From Alistipes finegoldii DSM 17242 (lineage in GTDB: Bacteria > Bacteroidota > Bacteroidia > Bacteroidales > Rikenellaceae), in contig NC_018011.1 of NCBI RefSeq assembly GCF_000265365.1, forward strand, positions 248,001-312,000: DNA of 64,000 bases, written 5' to 3'. This document shows positions 16,182-25,501 of this stretch, one piece after another. The position numbers and the translations under genes were made by a program. The first letter of the stretch is position 1; each line of letters begins with the position of its first letter. Below the pieces are notes generated by a model, which did not search any database, was not told the DNA's origin, and saw only the letters and a program-made list of their open reading frames with translations.

Positions 16182-16591
16182 TTGTTAAACTCCATATAAC
16201 TTTGTAAAATAATCGTGGCGGAAATCTTGTCCACCAACGCCTTGTTGCGCCGGGCCATCCTGCCGATACCGCTTTCGAGCATCGTGCGGTGCGCCAGCAC
16301 CGAGGTAAAACGCTCGTCGTAAAAGACCACCTCCTTATCGGGATAGGCCCTGCGCAGCCGGGCTGCCAGCGGCTCGACGAAACGCCACGTTTCGGAAGGC
16401 GTGCCGTCCATCTGCGTCGGCTTGCCCACTACTATCGTAGTAACGTCTTCCGCGGCGAAATATTTTGCCAGCCACGCTTCGAGTCCCTTCGTTTCGACGG
16501 TTTCTAGCCCCCCGGCGATCAGCCGCAGGGGATCGCTCACGGCGATTCCCGTACGCTTCGTCCCGTAATCTATGGCGAGGATGCGGCCCAC
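16178..16591 (-). CDS. ruvX: Holliday junction resolvase RuvX/YqgF
   Basis: The 137-aa product begins MGRILAIDYGTKRTGIAVSDP, the RNase H-fold first strand with the conserved Asp of the YqgF family, and contains IVVGKPTQMDG and VFYDERFTSVLAH. The family acts in 16S rRNA 5' processing and has been proposed as a resolvase. It lies 10 bases after glyS and overlaps def. Confidence 0.93.
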   Translation of the reverse strand: MGRILAIDYGTKRTGIAVSDPLRLIAGGLETVETKGLEAWLAKYFAAEDVTTIVVGKPTQMDGTPSETWRFVEPLAARLRRAYPDKEVVFYDERFTSVLAHRTMLESGIGRMARRNKALVDKISATIILQSYMEFNK

Positions 16592-16601
16592 GGATCAGCG
16601 A

Positions 16602-18146
16602 TTACAGATTCAGCTTCCGGAAAAGCTTGCGGTAGGAGCACTCCTCCTCGACCAGCGCGGGCAGCTTGTCGATCGCAACACGCTCCTGCTGCATGGTGTC
16701 GCGGTGACGCACCGTCACGGTGTTGTCTTCGAGCGTCTGACCGTCCACGGTCACGCAGAACGGCGTGCCGACGGCGTCCTGACGGCGGTAACGCTTGCCG
16801 ACGGAATCCTTCTCGTCGTAAACGACGTTGTAATCGTATTTCAAGAGGTCCACGATCTTCTGCGCCACTTCGGGCATGCCGTCCTTCTTCACCAGCGGCA
16901 GAACGGCGACCTTCACGGGGGCCAGCGCCGCAGGCAGACGCAGCACGACGCGCGAGTCGCCGCCTTCGAGCTGCTCCTCGGTATAGGCTGCAGACATTAC
17001 CTGCAGGAACATGCGGTCCACGCCGATCGACGTCTCGACCACGTAGGGTACATAGCTCTCGCCCGTTTCGGGATCGAAGTACTGGATCTTGCGGCCTGAG
17101 AACTTCTGGTGGTTGCCCAAGTCGAAGTCCGTGCGGGAGTGAATGCCTTCGACCTCCTTGAAGCCGAACGGGAAGTTGTACTCGATATCGGTCGCGGCAT
17201 TGGCATAGTGCGCCAGCTTCTCATGGTCGTGGAAACGGTAGCGGTCGTCGCCGAAGCCCAGCGCGCGGTGCCATGCCATACGGGTCTCCTTCCATGCCTG
17301 CCACCACTTCATCTCCTCGCCGGGGCGCACGAAGAACTGCATCTCCATCTGCTCGAACTCGCGCATGCGGAAGATGAACTGACGGGCGACGATCTCGTTG
17401 CGGAACGCCTTGCCGATCTGCGCGATACCGAACGGCAGTTTCATGCGTCCGGTTTTCTGCACGTTCAGGAAATTCACGAAGATGCCCTGCGCCGTTTCGG
17501 GACGGAGGTAGATCGTATTGGCGCCCTCGGCCGTGGAGCCCATCTGGGTCGAGAACATCAGGTTGAACTGACGCACCTCGGTCCAGTTGCGCGTACCTGA
17601 AATCGGGCAGACGATTTCACAGTCCACGATGATCTGGCGCAGCTCGCCCAGATCGCCGCTGTTCTGCGCCTCGACGAAACGCTTATGCATCTCGTCGCGC
17701 CGGGCGGCCGTCTCGGCAACACGGGGCGAAGTTTCGCGGTACTTGGCTTCGTCGAAAGTCTCTCCGAAACGCTTGCGGGCTTTCTCCACCTCCTTCTCGA
17801 TCTTCTCGTCCTGCTTGGCGAGCCAGTCTTCGATCAGCACGTCGGCACGGTAACGCTTCTTCGAGTCCTTGTTGTCGATCAGCGGGTCGTTGAACGCGCC
17901 GACATGTCCCGAAGCCTCCCACGTACGGGGGTGCATGAAGATCGCGGCGTCGATGCCCACGATATTCTCATGCAGCTTGACCATCGAATCCCACCAGTAG
18001 CGCTTGATGTTGTTTTTCAACTCCACGCCGTTCTGTCCGTAGTCGTACACCGCAGCCAGACCGTCGTAGATTTCGCTCGACGGGAATACGAATCCGTATT
18101 CCTTGCAGTGGGCGATCAGCTTTTTGAAGAGTTCTTCCTGTGTCAT
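16602..18146 (-). CDS. glyS: Glycyl-tRNA synthetase, class II, single-chain type
   Basis: The 514-aa protein charges tRNA-Gly. It shows the eukaryote/Gram-positive-like alpha2 architecture: FVFPSSEIYDGLAAVYDYG near the start, TYLRPETAQGIFVNF (motif 2 region), PFGIAQIGKAFRNEI, QMEMQFFVRPGEE, and the C-terminal anticodon-binding domain (APVKVAVLPLVKKDG). Its minus-strand promoter TACTTTTG lies at about 18181-18188. First gene of glyS-ruvX-def. Confidence 0.96.
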   Translation of the reverse strand: MTQEELFKKLIAHCKEYGFVFPSSEIYDGLAAVYDYGQNGVELKNNIKRYWWDSMVKLHENIVGIDAAIFMHPRTWEASGHVGAFNDPLIDNKDSKKRYRADVLIEDWLAKQDEKIEKEVEKARKRFGETFDEAKYRETSPRVAETAARRDEMHKRFVEAQNSGDLGELRQIIVDCEIVCPISGTRNWTEVRQFNLMFSTQMGSTAEGANTIYLRPETAQGIFVNFLNVQKTGRMKLPFGIAQIGKAFRNEIVARQFIFRMREFEQMEMQFFVRPGEEMKWWQAWKETRMAWHRALGFGDDRYRFHDHEKLAHYANAATDIEYNFPFGFKEVEGIHSRTDFDLGNHQKFSGRKIQYFDPETGESYVPYVVETSIGVDRMFLQVMSAAYTEEQLEGGDSRVVLRLPAALAPVKVAVLPLVKKDGMPEVAQKIVDLLKYDYNVVYDEKDSVGKRYRRQDAVGTPFCVTVDGQTLEDNTVTVRHRDTMQQERVAIDKLPALVEEECSYRKLFRKLNL

Positions 18147-18242
18147 CGTATTTGGTTTTTAAATTATTTTCCGAATTACAAAAGTACAAAATAAATGGAA
18201 ATTAAGCCGTTCTGTTGCGATTTTATTTCTATATTTGTCACG

Positions 18243-18460
18243 GCGGCCTGCGAGGGCGGCCGACATACGAGACATAAAAAGCGCATCGGCTTTTTTCTTG
18301 CAGGTGAAAATTGGACACTTTCGCGTAAGGTAAGGAACAAAGGTTGATGCTCTCGCTGTTTTTCAGCGCGGGCATATTCCATCATTCTACCTTACGGGTC
18401 GTCCAATACCCCACTTGCGGATGTGGAAACAGGTCCGCGCTTTTGTGTCCGGCAACAGGT
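18243..18460 (+). ncRNA. ssrS: Structured RNA, candidate 6S RNA
   Basis: A Bacteroidota -7 box TATATTTG (18230-18237) precedes about 200 bases that fold into one long interrupted hairpin: AAAAGCGC 18277-18284 with GCGCTTTT 18437-18444, GCAGGTG 18300-18306 with CACTTGC 18412-18418, TTGGAC 18311-18316 with GTCCAA 18401-18406, CGTAAGGTA 18324-18332 with TACCTTACG 18388-18396, then an unpaired bubble and an apical CGCTG-TTTTT-CAGCG hairpin. A single long stem with a large central bubble is the shape of 6S RNA, which binds RNA polymerase. The shape, size and promoter support this; I cannot check primary-sequence conservation. Confidence 0.55.
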
Positions 18461-18480
18461 GAAAAGACCCAAATCAACCA

Positions 18481-18564
18481 ATGACGGGAATCGTAAAACT
18501 TCTGATTGCGCTCATTGCCGTCGCCATAATAGCGTTGTGCGGCAGTATCGGAAGAGACAAATAA
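18481..18564 (+). CDS. Small membrane peptide, 27 aa
   Basis: ATG at 18481 opens a frame reading MTGIVKLLIALIAVAIIALCG then SIGRDK and stop. A single hydrophobic helix of about 18 residues with a lysine before and a charged tail after it is the layout of a small inner-membrane protein. It starts about 20 bases after the candidate 6S RNA and could share its transcript. It abuts radC, which converges on it. Too short for gene callers; real expression is unproven. Confidence 0.45.
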   Translation: MTGIVKLLIALIAVAIIALCGSIGRDK

Positions 18565-18568
18565 TGCG

Positions 18569-19204
18569 TCACGAAATCAGTCCCTCGCGCAGGAACGAGA
18601 AATCTCCTTCACGGGCGATGATGATATGATCCAGCAGCCGGATGTCGAACAGCGCGGCCGCCTGCGCGATCCTTTCGGTCAGCACCTTGTCCTGCGGACT
18701 GGCTTCGGCGGCGCCGGAGGGGTGGTTGTGAATCAGGATAAGCTGTGTGGCAAGCAGTTCCAAAGCCCGTTTGATAATCAGCCGGTGATCGACGACCGTG
18801 CCCTGCACGCCGCCCTGACTTACCCGCTGGCGTTCGATGATCCGGTTCGAAGAGGTGAGGTAAACGGCCCAGCACTCTTCATGCGAGAGCGTTTCGAGCT
18901 GCGGGCGGAAGAGCCGCACCACGTCGTCGCTCGACGAGACGACGTCGGTTTCGGCGGCGCGCGCAGCGGTGATGCGACGGCCGAGTTCGGCCGCGGCGAG
19001 CAGCATGCGGGCGCGCCGGAGTCCCAGACCGCCGATCATCCTCAGACGGGCGGCCTCCTCCGAGCCGACACGCGCAAGCGATCCGCCGTAAGCGGCAAGC
19101 AGCGCTTCGGCGCTCTGTTCATCCTCGGTAAGCAGGGAGAGCAATTCCCGGTCGGTCAGCGCATCGACGCCACGCGCCGCCATCTTATCGGCTATCGTCT
19201 TCAT
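18569..19204 (-). CDS. radC: RadC family protein (JAB/MPN domain)
   Basis: The N-terminal HhH-like part (LTDRELLSLLTEDEQSAEALL, LRMIGGLGLRRARMLLAA) is followed by the RadC core with the JAMM signature: E in the SHEECWAVYLTSSNRI strand, LILIHNHPSGAAEASPQD (H-x-H and D), then LDHIIIAREGDFSFLREG. Length (211 aa) is slightly under the family's 220-230. It was named for DNA repair, but its biochemical role is unsettled. Confidence 0.93.
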   Translation of the reverse strand: MKTIADKMAARGVDALTDRELLSLLTEDEQSAEALLAAYGGSLARVGSEEAARLRMIGGLGLRRARMLLAAAELGRRITAARAAETDVVSSSDDVVRLFRPQLETLSHEECWAVYLTSSNRIIERQRVSQGGVQGTVVDHRLIIKRALELLATQLILIHNHPSGAAEASPQDKVLTERIAQAAALFDIRLLDHIIIAREGDFSFLREGLIS

Positions 19205-19297
19205 TCGGAAATGTTATAGGGAAGCTATCCCGCCATGCGTCCGGCGGCCTCCGGCAGAGACCGCACGCAATACAGGCGCACGGGAAATAACCAAAAG

Positions 19298-20071
19298 TTA
19301 TTGCGTCAGCCTGTCCACCCGGTCCAGCAGCGTGGCGCACTGCTCGTCGCTCATGTACTGCGCCACCGAGAAAGCCGCATGCTGCTCGGCCTCCTTCTTC
19401 GAATCGCCGGACCCGTGGCCGACCTCCATGCCGTCGACCAGCACCGTGGAGTAGAAAACCGGATGGTTCGCCGAATACTCCTTGTCGTAACCGGTGCGGA
19501 AAGCGATCTTGTGACGGTTTTTCTGGCACCACTCGATCAGCCGGCTCTTGAAGTCGGTCTCCGATTCGGTCAGCTCGTCGAGACTCAGGTGTCTGAAATA
19601 AATCCGGTTGATGAGCAGCCGGTTCACGAATTCATAGCCCTGATCGAGGTAGACCGCGCCGATCATGGCCTCGAAAGCGTCGCCGTAGATATGTTTCTGC
19701 GTGACGCTGGTGCTGCCGTTCGAAATGACGTGACGGTCCAGCCCGATATTCACGGCCAGCACGTTGAGCGACTGGCGGGAGACGATTTTCGACCGCAGCT
19801 GCGTAAGGAAACCCTCGTCCCGGTCGGGATACTCGATAAAAAGGTAGTCGGAGGTGACCGCCTCGATGACGGCGTCGCCCAGAAATTCGAGCCGCTCGTT
19901 GTTGATAGCGCGGCCGTCCTCCAAAACCAAAGAAGCTGACTTGTGAATCAAAGCCAGCTTGTAAAGCTCGATGTTGTTCGGGATGAACCCGAACATGTCA
20001 TCGATAATTCTGTAATACGCCTTATCCCGCCCGAAGTTCCTTCTAAGGGGGCGCAGTATGAAATCAAACAC
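19298..20071 (-). CDS. rnc: Ribonuclease III
   Basis: RNase III cleaves double-stranded RNA in rRNA and mRNA processing. The signature NERLEFLGDAVIEAV is at about residues 78-92, the second metal-site region FEAMIGAVYLDQGY follows, and the double-stranded RNA-binding domain (residues about 175-245; FSTVLVDGMEVGHGSGDSKKEAEQHAA) closes the protein. It lies 20 bases downstream of fabF; acpP-fabF-rnc is the standard order in Bacteroidota. Confidence 0.95.
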   Translation of the reverse strand: MFDFILRPLRRNFGRDKAYYRIIDDMFGFIPNNIELYKLALIHKSASLVLEDGRAINNERLEFLGDAVIEAVTSDYLFIEYPDRDEGFLTQLRSKIVSRQSLNVLAVNIGLDRHVISNGSTSVTQKHIYGDAFEAMIGAVYLDQGYEFVNRLLINRIYFRHLSLDELTESETDFKSRLIEWCQKNRHKIAFRTGYDKEYSANHPVFYSTVLVDGMEVGHGSGDSKKEAEQHAAFSVAQYMSDEQCATLLDRVDRLTQ

Positions 20072-20091
20072 GGCCCGGACGGTTTAAAACG

Positions 20092-21339
20092 TTAGAGTTT
20101 ACGGAAAATGATCGAGGAGTTGTGACCGCCGAAACCGAACGTATTGCTCAGCGCGCATTTCACGTCGCGCTTCTGCGCCTTGTTCAGCGTCAGGTTCAGG
20201 TTCGGGTCGATCTCCGGATCGAGATTCTCGCAGTTGATGGTCGGGGGAACCACGCCGTGCGTAATGGCGAAGATGCAGGCCAGCGCCTCGGCGGCTCCGG
20301 CGGCACCCAGCAGGTGTCCCGTCATCGACTTGGTGGAAGAGATATTGATGTTGTAGACGTGATCGCCCAGCACGCCGGCGACAGCCTTCAGTTCGGGAAT
20401 GTCGCCCGCGGGAGTCGAAGTGCCGTGAACGTTCACGTAGTCAATATCTTCGGGTTTGATGCCGGCGTCCTTGATGGCGTCGCGCATCGATTTCATGGCG
20501 CCCTTTCCTTCGGGATGGGGAGCCGTGAAGTGGTAGGCGTCGGCCGAACAGCCGCTGCCGACGACTTCGCAGTAAATCCTCGCACCGCGCGCCTTGGCGT
20601 GCTCGTACTCCTCGAAAATCAGGGCGCCGGCGCCTTCGCCGATCACGAATCCGTCGCGGTCCTTGTCGAAAGGACGCGAAGCGTGCGTGGGATCGTCGTT
20701 GCGCGTGGAAAGCGCCTGCATGGAGTTGAAACCGCCGACACTCGGCTCGTTGACCGCAGCTTCCGAACCGCCCGTCACCATCACGTCGGCCTTGCCGTAA
20801 CGGATGGCGTTCATGGCGTCCATCATGCCGTGGTTCGAAGATGCGCAGGCCGACACCGTGCAGTAGTTCGGCCCCATGAAGCCGTACTTCATGGAGATGA
20901 AACCGGCCGCGATGTCGGAGATCATGCGAGGAATAAAGAACGGGCTAAACCGCGGGGTTCCATCCCCTGCGGCCCAGCCCAGACACTCATCGAAGAAAGA
21001 TTTGATTCCTCCGATGCCCGAACTCCATATTACACCCACCTGCTCCTTGTCCACGGTCTCCAGATCGAGACCCGAATCCTCGACGGCCTGCGTGGCCGCG
21101 ATCAGAGCGTACTGTGTAAAAAGGTCGTACTTGCGTACTTCCTTACGGTCGAAATAGAGGCTCGAATCGTAATTCTTTACTTCACAAGCAAACTTCGTCT
21201 TAAACTTTTCAGCATCGAAATGAGTAATCGGTGCGGCACCGCTGACTCCCTTCTCCAAATTCGAAAAATACTCTTCAATATTATTACCGAGCGGGTTGAT
21301 CGTACCGATGCCCGTAACAACTACTCTTCTTTCTGTCAT
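20092..21339 (-). CDS. fabF: Beta-ketoacyl-ACP synthase II
   Basis: FabF elongates acyl chains by condensing malonyl-ACP. The nucleophile C165 is in TVSACASSNHG, and the two active-site histidines are in VNVHGTSTPAGD and TGHLLGAAGAAEAL. Length 415 aa is normal. The gene follows acpP by about 40 bases and precedes rnc, forming one operon with a shared promoter upstream of acpP. Confidence 0.97.
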   Translation of the reverse strand: MTERRVVVTGIGTINPLGNNIEEYFSNLEKGVSGAAPITHFDAEKFKTKFACEVKNYDSSLYFDRKEVRKYDLFTQYALIAATQAVEDSGLDLETVDKEQVGVIWSSGIGGIKSFFDECLGWAAGDGTPRFSPFFIPRMISDIAAGFISMKYGFMGPNYCTVSACASSNHGMMDAMNAIRYGKADVMVTGGSEAAVNEPSVGGFNSMQALSTRNDDPTHASRPFDKDRDGFVIGEGAGALIFEEYEHAKARGARIYCEVVGSGCSADAYHFTAPHPEGKGAMKSMRDAIKDAGIKPEDIDYVNVHGTSTPAGDIPELKAVAGVLGDHVYNINISSTKSMTGHLLGAAGAAEALACIFAITHGVVPPTINCENLDPEIDPNLNLTLNKAQKRDVKCALSNTFGFGGHNSSIIFRKL

Positions 21340-21380
21340 AAATTTAAGGCTATAAGAGGCTGTGAAAACCTTTGGTAAAA

Positions 21381-21617
21381 TTATTTCTTGTGCTCCTCGA
21401 TATAGTTGATCGCGTCACCTACGGTAGCGATCTTCTCAGCGTCCTCGTCCGGAATCTGGATATCGAAAGCCTTCTCGAATTCCATGATCAGCTCCACGGT
21501 GTCGAGCGAGTCTGCACCCAAGTGGTTGGTAAAGCTTGCTTCGGGCACTACCTCCGACTCCTTAACACCCAGTTTGTCGACAATGATTTCGACAACTTTT
21601 GATTGAACTTCTGACAT
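21381..21617 (-). CDS. acpP: Acyl carrier protein
   Basis: The 78-aa acidic four-helix protein carries the phosphopantetheine site [12 protein letters not shown] with Ser37. It is the carrier for fatty-acid synthesis and is followed by fabF. The promoter is on the minus strand with TACTTTTG at 21685-21692 and a TTTTG box about 22 bases further upstream, leaving a leader of about 60 bases. Confidence 0.98.
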   Translation of the reverse strand: MSEVQSKVVEIIVDKLGVKESEVVPEASFTNHLGADSLDTVELIMEFEKAFDIQIPDEDAEKIATVGDAINYIEEHKK

Positions 21618-21795
21618 AATTTTAATTTTTTAGTTAAACAATTATTTGGAAATAGTTCTTTCTTATTTCCGAGGTAATTTTGCGCAAAAGTAACACTTTT
21701 TTTATTACTTTTGACAAAACGAACCTTTTTTTTATTCACAACTTTTTCGACATTTAGCACATTTTCACAATTAACCGATTCAAAACCATATTCTT

Positions 21796-22497
21796 ATGAA
21801 ACTGCTTCTGATCTCTAATTCGACCAATGCCGGGGAGGAATATCTCCGTTATCCGCTGCCGGAAATAGGCCGGTTTCTTCAGGGCGTGCGCGAAATAGTC
21901 TTCGTTCCCTACGCCGCCGTGACTTTCTCGTACGCCGAGTACGAAAAGAAGGTGCAGGCGCGCTTCTCGGAGCTGGGCATCCGCGTGCGTTCGGTCCACC
22001 GCGCCAAGGATCCGGCGCGCATGATCCGCGAGGCCGAAGCCGTGTGCGTAGGCGGGGGCAACACCTTCGCACTGGCAAAAAAGATGCAGGAGCAGGGGCT
22101 TATGACGGCCATTCTGCGTAAAATCAAAGCCGGAACGCCCTATGTAGGGTGGTCCGCAGGCAGCAACGTCGCCTGTCCGACCATCTGCACAACAAACGAC
22201 ATGCCCATCGTGGAACCCGAATCGTTCAGGGCCATCGGCGCCGTGAAATTCCAGATCAACCCCCACTACCTCGACGCCAATCCCGAAGGACATGCGGGCG
22301 AGACGCGCGAACAGCGCATACTCGAATACATCGAAGCCAACCCGCGCCGCTGGGTGGCCGGACTGCGCGAAGGCTGCATGCTCCGCTACGAGGAGGGCAA
22401 ACTGGAACTGATCGGAAAACGCCCGATGCGCATGTTCCGCAAAGGCACGGAAACTTTCGAAATCGAACCGGGCGGCGACCTGTCGTTCCTGCTCTGA
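21796..22497 (+). CDS. pepE: Dipeptidase E, peptidase S51
   Basis: PepE hydrolyses Asp-X dipeptides. The 233-aa product matches the family throughout: MKLLLISNSTNAGEEYLRYPLPEI, the GGGNTFALAKKMQEQG motif and the nucleophile elbow VGWSAGSNVACPTICTTNDMPIV (Ser in GWSAGS), followed by NPHYLDANPEGHAGETREQRI. It is divergent from acpP. Confidence 0.94.
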   Translation: MKLLLISNSTNAGEEYLRYPLPEIGRFLQGVREIVFVPYAAVTFSYAEYEKKVQARFSELGIRVRSVHRAKDPARMIREAEAVCVGGGNTFALAKKMQEQGLMTAILRKIKAGTPYVGWSAGSNVACPTICTTNDMPIVEPESFRAIGAVKFQINPHYLDANPEGHAGETREQRILEYIEANPRRWVAGLREGCMLRYEEGKLELIGKRPMRMFRKGTETFEIEPGGDLSFLL

Positions 22498-22552
22498 TTT
22501 CCCCGCCCGGAGTGCGCTGCGGGCGGTAAATGAATATATATTATATATAGGT

Positions 22553-23395
22553 ATGAAAATTCTGATCGCGGGTCTGGGACTCATCGGAGGCTCCTTTGCC
22601 CTCGCATTGCGCGACCGCGAAATAGCGGACGAAATATTAGGCGTCGAGAAGTCGGACGAAAACGCCGCCGAAGCCCTGCGTCTCGGTCTGGCCGACCGCA
22701 TCGTGACGCTCGAAGAGGGTGTTCCGCAGGCCGACCTCGTGGTGCTGGCGACGCCCGTCGATACGATTCCGCTGATGGCCGTAAAAGCGCTTAATCATGT
22801 GACTGACAGGCAGGTGGTGATGGACATGGGGTCGATCAAGGCCGAGCTGTGCGAGGTGATCTCGATGCACGCGCGGCGCGGACGCTTCGTGGCGGCGCAT
22901 CCGATGTGGGGCACCGAGTACAGCGGGCCGCGGGCCGCACAGCACGGAGCCTTCACGGGCCGCAACGCCGTCGTGTGCGAGGCGGAGCGCAGCGACGCCG
23001 ACGCACTGGCGACGGTCGAGCGCATCTTCCGCGCGCTGGACGTCCCCGTAGTCTACATGGGAGCCGAGGAACACGACCTGCATGCGGCTTACGTGTCGCA
23101 CATCTCCCACGTGACCTCGTTCGCGCTGGCGCTCACGGTGCTCGAAAAAGAGCGCGAGGAGCGGCACATCTTCGACCTTGCGGGAGGCGGTTTCGAGAGC
23201 ACCGTGCGGCTGGCCAAGAGCGCCGCCGCGACATGGGTGCCGATCCTGCTGCGCAACAAATACAACGTGCTGGACGTCCTGCGCGAACATATCCACCAGT
23301 TGCAGATCATGCGCAGGATGATCGAACGCGACGACGCCGAAGGGCTGACCGGCGCTTTCAAGAAGGCCAATTCGATCCAGCGCATCATTCACTGA
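22553..23395 (+). CDS. tyrA: Prephenate dehydrogenase
   Basis: The N-terminal Rossmann motif GLGLIGGSFALAL and the TyrA core (VDTIPLMAVKALNHV, VMDMGSIKAEL, FVAAHPMWGTEYSGP, HISHVTSFALAL) identify the NAD-dependent step from prephenate to 4-hydroxyphenylpyruvate in tyrosine synthesis. No chorismate mutase or ACT domain is fused (280 aa). yraN starts five bases after its stop. Confidence 0.93.
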   Translation: MKILIAGLGLIGGSFALALRDREIADEILGVEKSDENAAEALRLGLADRIVTLEEGVPQADLVVLATPVDTIPLMAVKALNHVTDRQVVMDMGSIKAELCEVISMHARRGRFVAAHPMWGTEYSGPRAAQHGAFTGRNAVVCEAERSDADALATVERIFRALDVPVVYMGAEEHDLHAAYVSHISHVTSFALALTVLEKEREERHIFDLAGGGFESTVRLAKSAAATWVPILLRNKYNVLDVLREHIHQLQIMRRMIERDDAEGLTGAFKKANSIQRIIH

Positions 23396-23400
23396 CCGCA

Positions 23401-23766
23401 ATGAGCACGACGGCCGAGACGGGACGCATGGGCGAACGCGCGGCGGCGGAGTTCCTCCGGCACGCAGGGTATGAAATCTGCGCCCTCAACTGGCGGAGCG
23501 GCCGTTACGAGCTGGACATCGTGGCCCGCAAAGGGGATTTCGTGCACTTCGTGGAGGTCAAGACCCGACGTGCGGACGGACTCACGCCGCCCGAAGCGGC
23601 CGTAACGCCGCAGAAATTCCGGGCGCTGACACGGGCCGCACTGCGTTACATGGCCTGCACGGGCGAGGAGCGCGAAGCGCAGTTCGACCTGATCGCCGTG
23701 GAGGTAATGCCCGGCGGAGAGACGGAGGTGCGCCTGATTCCGCAGGCCATGGAATACAATTGGTAA
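23401..23766 (+). CDS. YraN/UPF0102 family nuclease-fold protein
   Basis: The 121-aa product begins MSTTAETGRMGERAAAEFLRHAGYEI and carries the family's endonuclease-like core NWRSGRYELDIVARKGDFVHFVEVKTRR, a D...E-x-K pattern of the restriction-nuclease fold. The cellular role is unknown. I chose ATG 23401 because it restores the conserved N-terminus; longer upstream frames overlap tyrA out of phase. It is coupled to tyrA. Confidence 0.9.
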   Translation: MSTTAETGRMGERAAAEFLRHAGYEICALNWRSGRYELDIVARKGDFVHFVEVKTRRADGLTPPEAAVTPQKFRALTRAALRYMACTGEEREAQFDLIAVEVMPGGETEVRLIPQAMEYNW

Positions 23767-23798
23767 TTTTGCATTTCCGACAAATTATACTACCTTTG
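23767..23798 (+). promoter_or_regulatory. Promoter of waaA
   Basis: TTTTG (23767-23771) and TACCTTTG (23791-23798) are 19 bases apart, immediately after the yraN stop. Confidence 0.7.
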
Positions 23799-23904
23799 TC
23801 GGACTGAAAAACCAATGTTCCGGACCAAAGCCCGAAACGAAGCCGGTTTGTCCGGCAACAGATAAACCGTAAAAATACTTCAACACCGCAAACCGTAAAT
23901 ACCG

Positions 23905-25131
23905 ATGTGGTTATATAATTTCGGCCTGACATGCTACGTCTGGATCATCCGGTTAGTCGCCCCAAGACATCCGAAGGCCCGGCTATGGATCAACGGCCGC
24001 AAGGACCTCTATAAACGGATGGCCGAAACCATCGACCCCGCGGCCCGTATCGTCTGGATACACGTGGCTTCGCTCGGCGAATTCGAACAGGGACGGCCCA
24101 TCATCGAACGCATCCGCAAGGAGCATCCCGAATACAAAATCCTGCTCACGTTCTTCTCGCCTTCGGGTTACGAGATCCGCAAGAACTATCAGAGCGTGGA
24201 TTACATCTTCTACCTGCCGATCGACACACCGCGCAACGCGCGCCGGTTCCTCGACGCGGCGCATCCAGAAATCGCCGTCTTCGTGAAATACGAATTCTGG
24301 CTCAACCTGCTCTACGAACTGCGCCGCCGCAAGGTGCGCACCTATATCGTCTCGGCCATCTTCCGCCGCAACTCGATCTTCTTCCGCCCCTACGGCGGCA
24401 TGTGGCGGCAGGCGCTGGAGTCGTTCGACGTAATGTTCGTACAGAACGAGGAGTCGAAGAGACTGCTGGCGGGGCTGGGCTTCGACAACGTGATCGTAGC
24501 GGGCGACACGCGCTTCGACCGTGTCGCCGAGATCGCCAAGGCCGCCAAGCACATCGACGTGATCGAGCGGTTCAAGGGCGACAAGCGGGTCTTCGTGGCC
24601 GGCTCGACGTGGGGTCCCGACGAGGAGCTGCTGATCCGCCTGATAAACGACAATCCCGACATCAAATTCATCGTCGCGCCGCACGAAATGGACGAAAGCC
24701 GCATGGCACGTCTTGCGGCCGAGATCAAAGGCGGCACGCTGCGCTATACCCAGTGCACCCCGCACACGAGTTACGGTCCGAAACAGCTGCTGATCCTCGA
24801 CACGGTAGGCATTCTGTCGTCGGTATACAGCTATGCGACGTGGAGCTACATCGGCGGCGGATTCGGCGTGGGCATCCACAACACGCTGGAGGCCGCAACG
24901 TTCGGACTTCCGGTGGCGTTCGGTCCCAATTACCAGAAATTCAAGGAGGCGCGCGATCTGGTGACGCTCGGCGCGGCCCGGTCGATCAATGATTACGACG
25001 AACTGCGGGCGTGGTTCGTTCCGCTGCGCGACAACGAGGAGTTCCTCCAGAAAACCAGCCGCATCGCCAAGGACTACACCACACGGCATCAGGGCGCGAC
25101 GGGCATCATCGTCAGAACGATTTTCAATTAA
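23905..25131 (+). CDS. waaA: 3-deoxy-D-manno-octulosonic acid transferase
   Basis: WaaA/KdtA (GT30) attaches Kdo to lipid A at the cytoplasmic face of the inner membrane. The 408-aa chain has an N-terminal membrane-associated helix (MWLYNFGLTCYVWIIRLVA), VWIHVASLGEFEQGRPIIE, the central FVKYEFWLNLLYELRRR and the CMP-Kdo-binding half with VAGSTWGPDEELL and YIGGGFGVGIHNTLEAATFGLPVAFGP. Length and motifs are normal. Confidence 0.96.
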   Translation: MWLYNFGLTCYVWIIRLVAPRHPKARLWINGRKDLYKRMAETIDPAARIVWIHVASLGEFEQGRPIIERIRKEHPEYKILLTFFSPSGYEIRKNYQSVDYIFYLPIDTPRNARRFLDAAHPEIAVFVKYEFWLNLLYELRRRKVRTYIVSAIFRRNSIFFRPYGGMWRQALESFDVMFVQNEESKRLLAGLGFDNVIVAGDTRFDRVAEIAKAAKHIDVIERFKGDKRVFVAGSTWGPDEELLIRLINDNPDIKFIVAPHEMDESRMARLAAEIKGGTLRYTQCTPHTSYGPKQLLILDTVGILSSVYSYATWSYIGGGFGVGIHNTLEAATFGLPVAFGPNYQKFKEARDLVTLGAARSINDYDELRAWFVPLRDNEEFLQKTSRIAKDYTTRHQGATGIIVRTIFN

Positions 25132-25308
25132 GCGGAGCGGTCCCGGCCCGGAAAAGTCCGAAAAAAAATCTCCGGGGAAAATCTTCCGGAAAGTCTCCCG
25201 GAAAAAATCCCCACCCGGATAAATTCCTCCTAAAAACAGGAAAGGCCGGAAGGACAAGGACAGGAGCAAGGACAAAGGCCGGCCACACAAGAAAGCCGGA
25301 CCGGGAAC

Positions 25309-25370
25309 GACAACGAAACAACAACGAAACAACAACGAAACAACAACGAAACAACAACGAAACAACAGCG
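25309..25370. repeat. Tandem 11-bp repeat AACAACGAAAC, five units
   Basis: Five consecutive copies, the first with one mismatch (GACAACGAAAC), are followed by a partial AACAGCGAAC. The unit is not a multiple of three, so it is unlikely to be coding. The stretch 25132-25432 has no gene that I can support; it also contains loosely repeated CCGGAAAAA words. Confidence 0.85.
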
Positions 25371-25432
25371 AACGGGATCAAGGAAAGACGGCGGCCGTGA
25401 AAAGTCAGCCCCCAGCAGGTGAACAACAAAAT

Positions 25433-25466
25433 AAAATGCGCGGACATCGAAGAGTCCGCGCATTTT
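25433..25466. terminator. Bidirectional terminator between waaA and the phosphatase gene
   Basis: AAAATGCGCGGAC and GTCCGCGCATTTT form a perfect 13-bp stem with an 8-base loop; A and T runs lie on both sides. Confidence 0.88.
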
Positions 25467-25501
25467 CGTTGACGCCACTCCGGCCGGCGGCAAGCCGGGC
25501 G

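Noticed and set aside
25124..25447. Cys/Phe/Val-rich frames over the 11-bp repeat
   Set aside because: They are translations of the tandem repeat in different frames.
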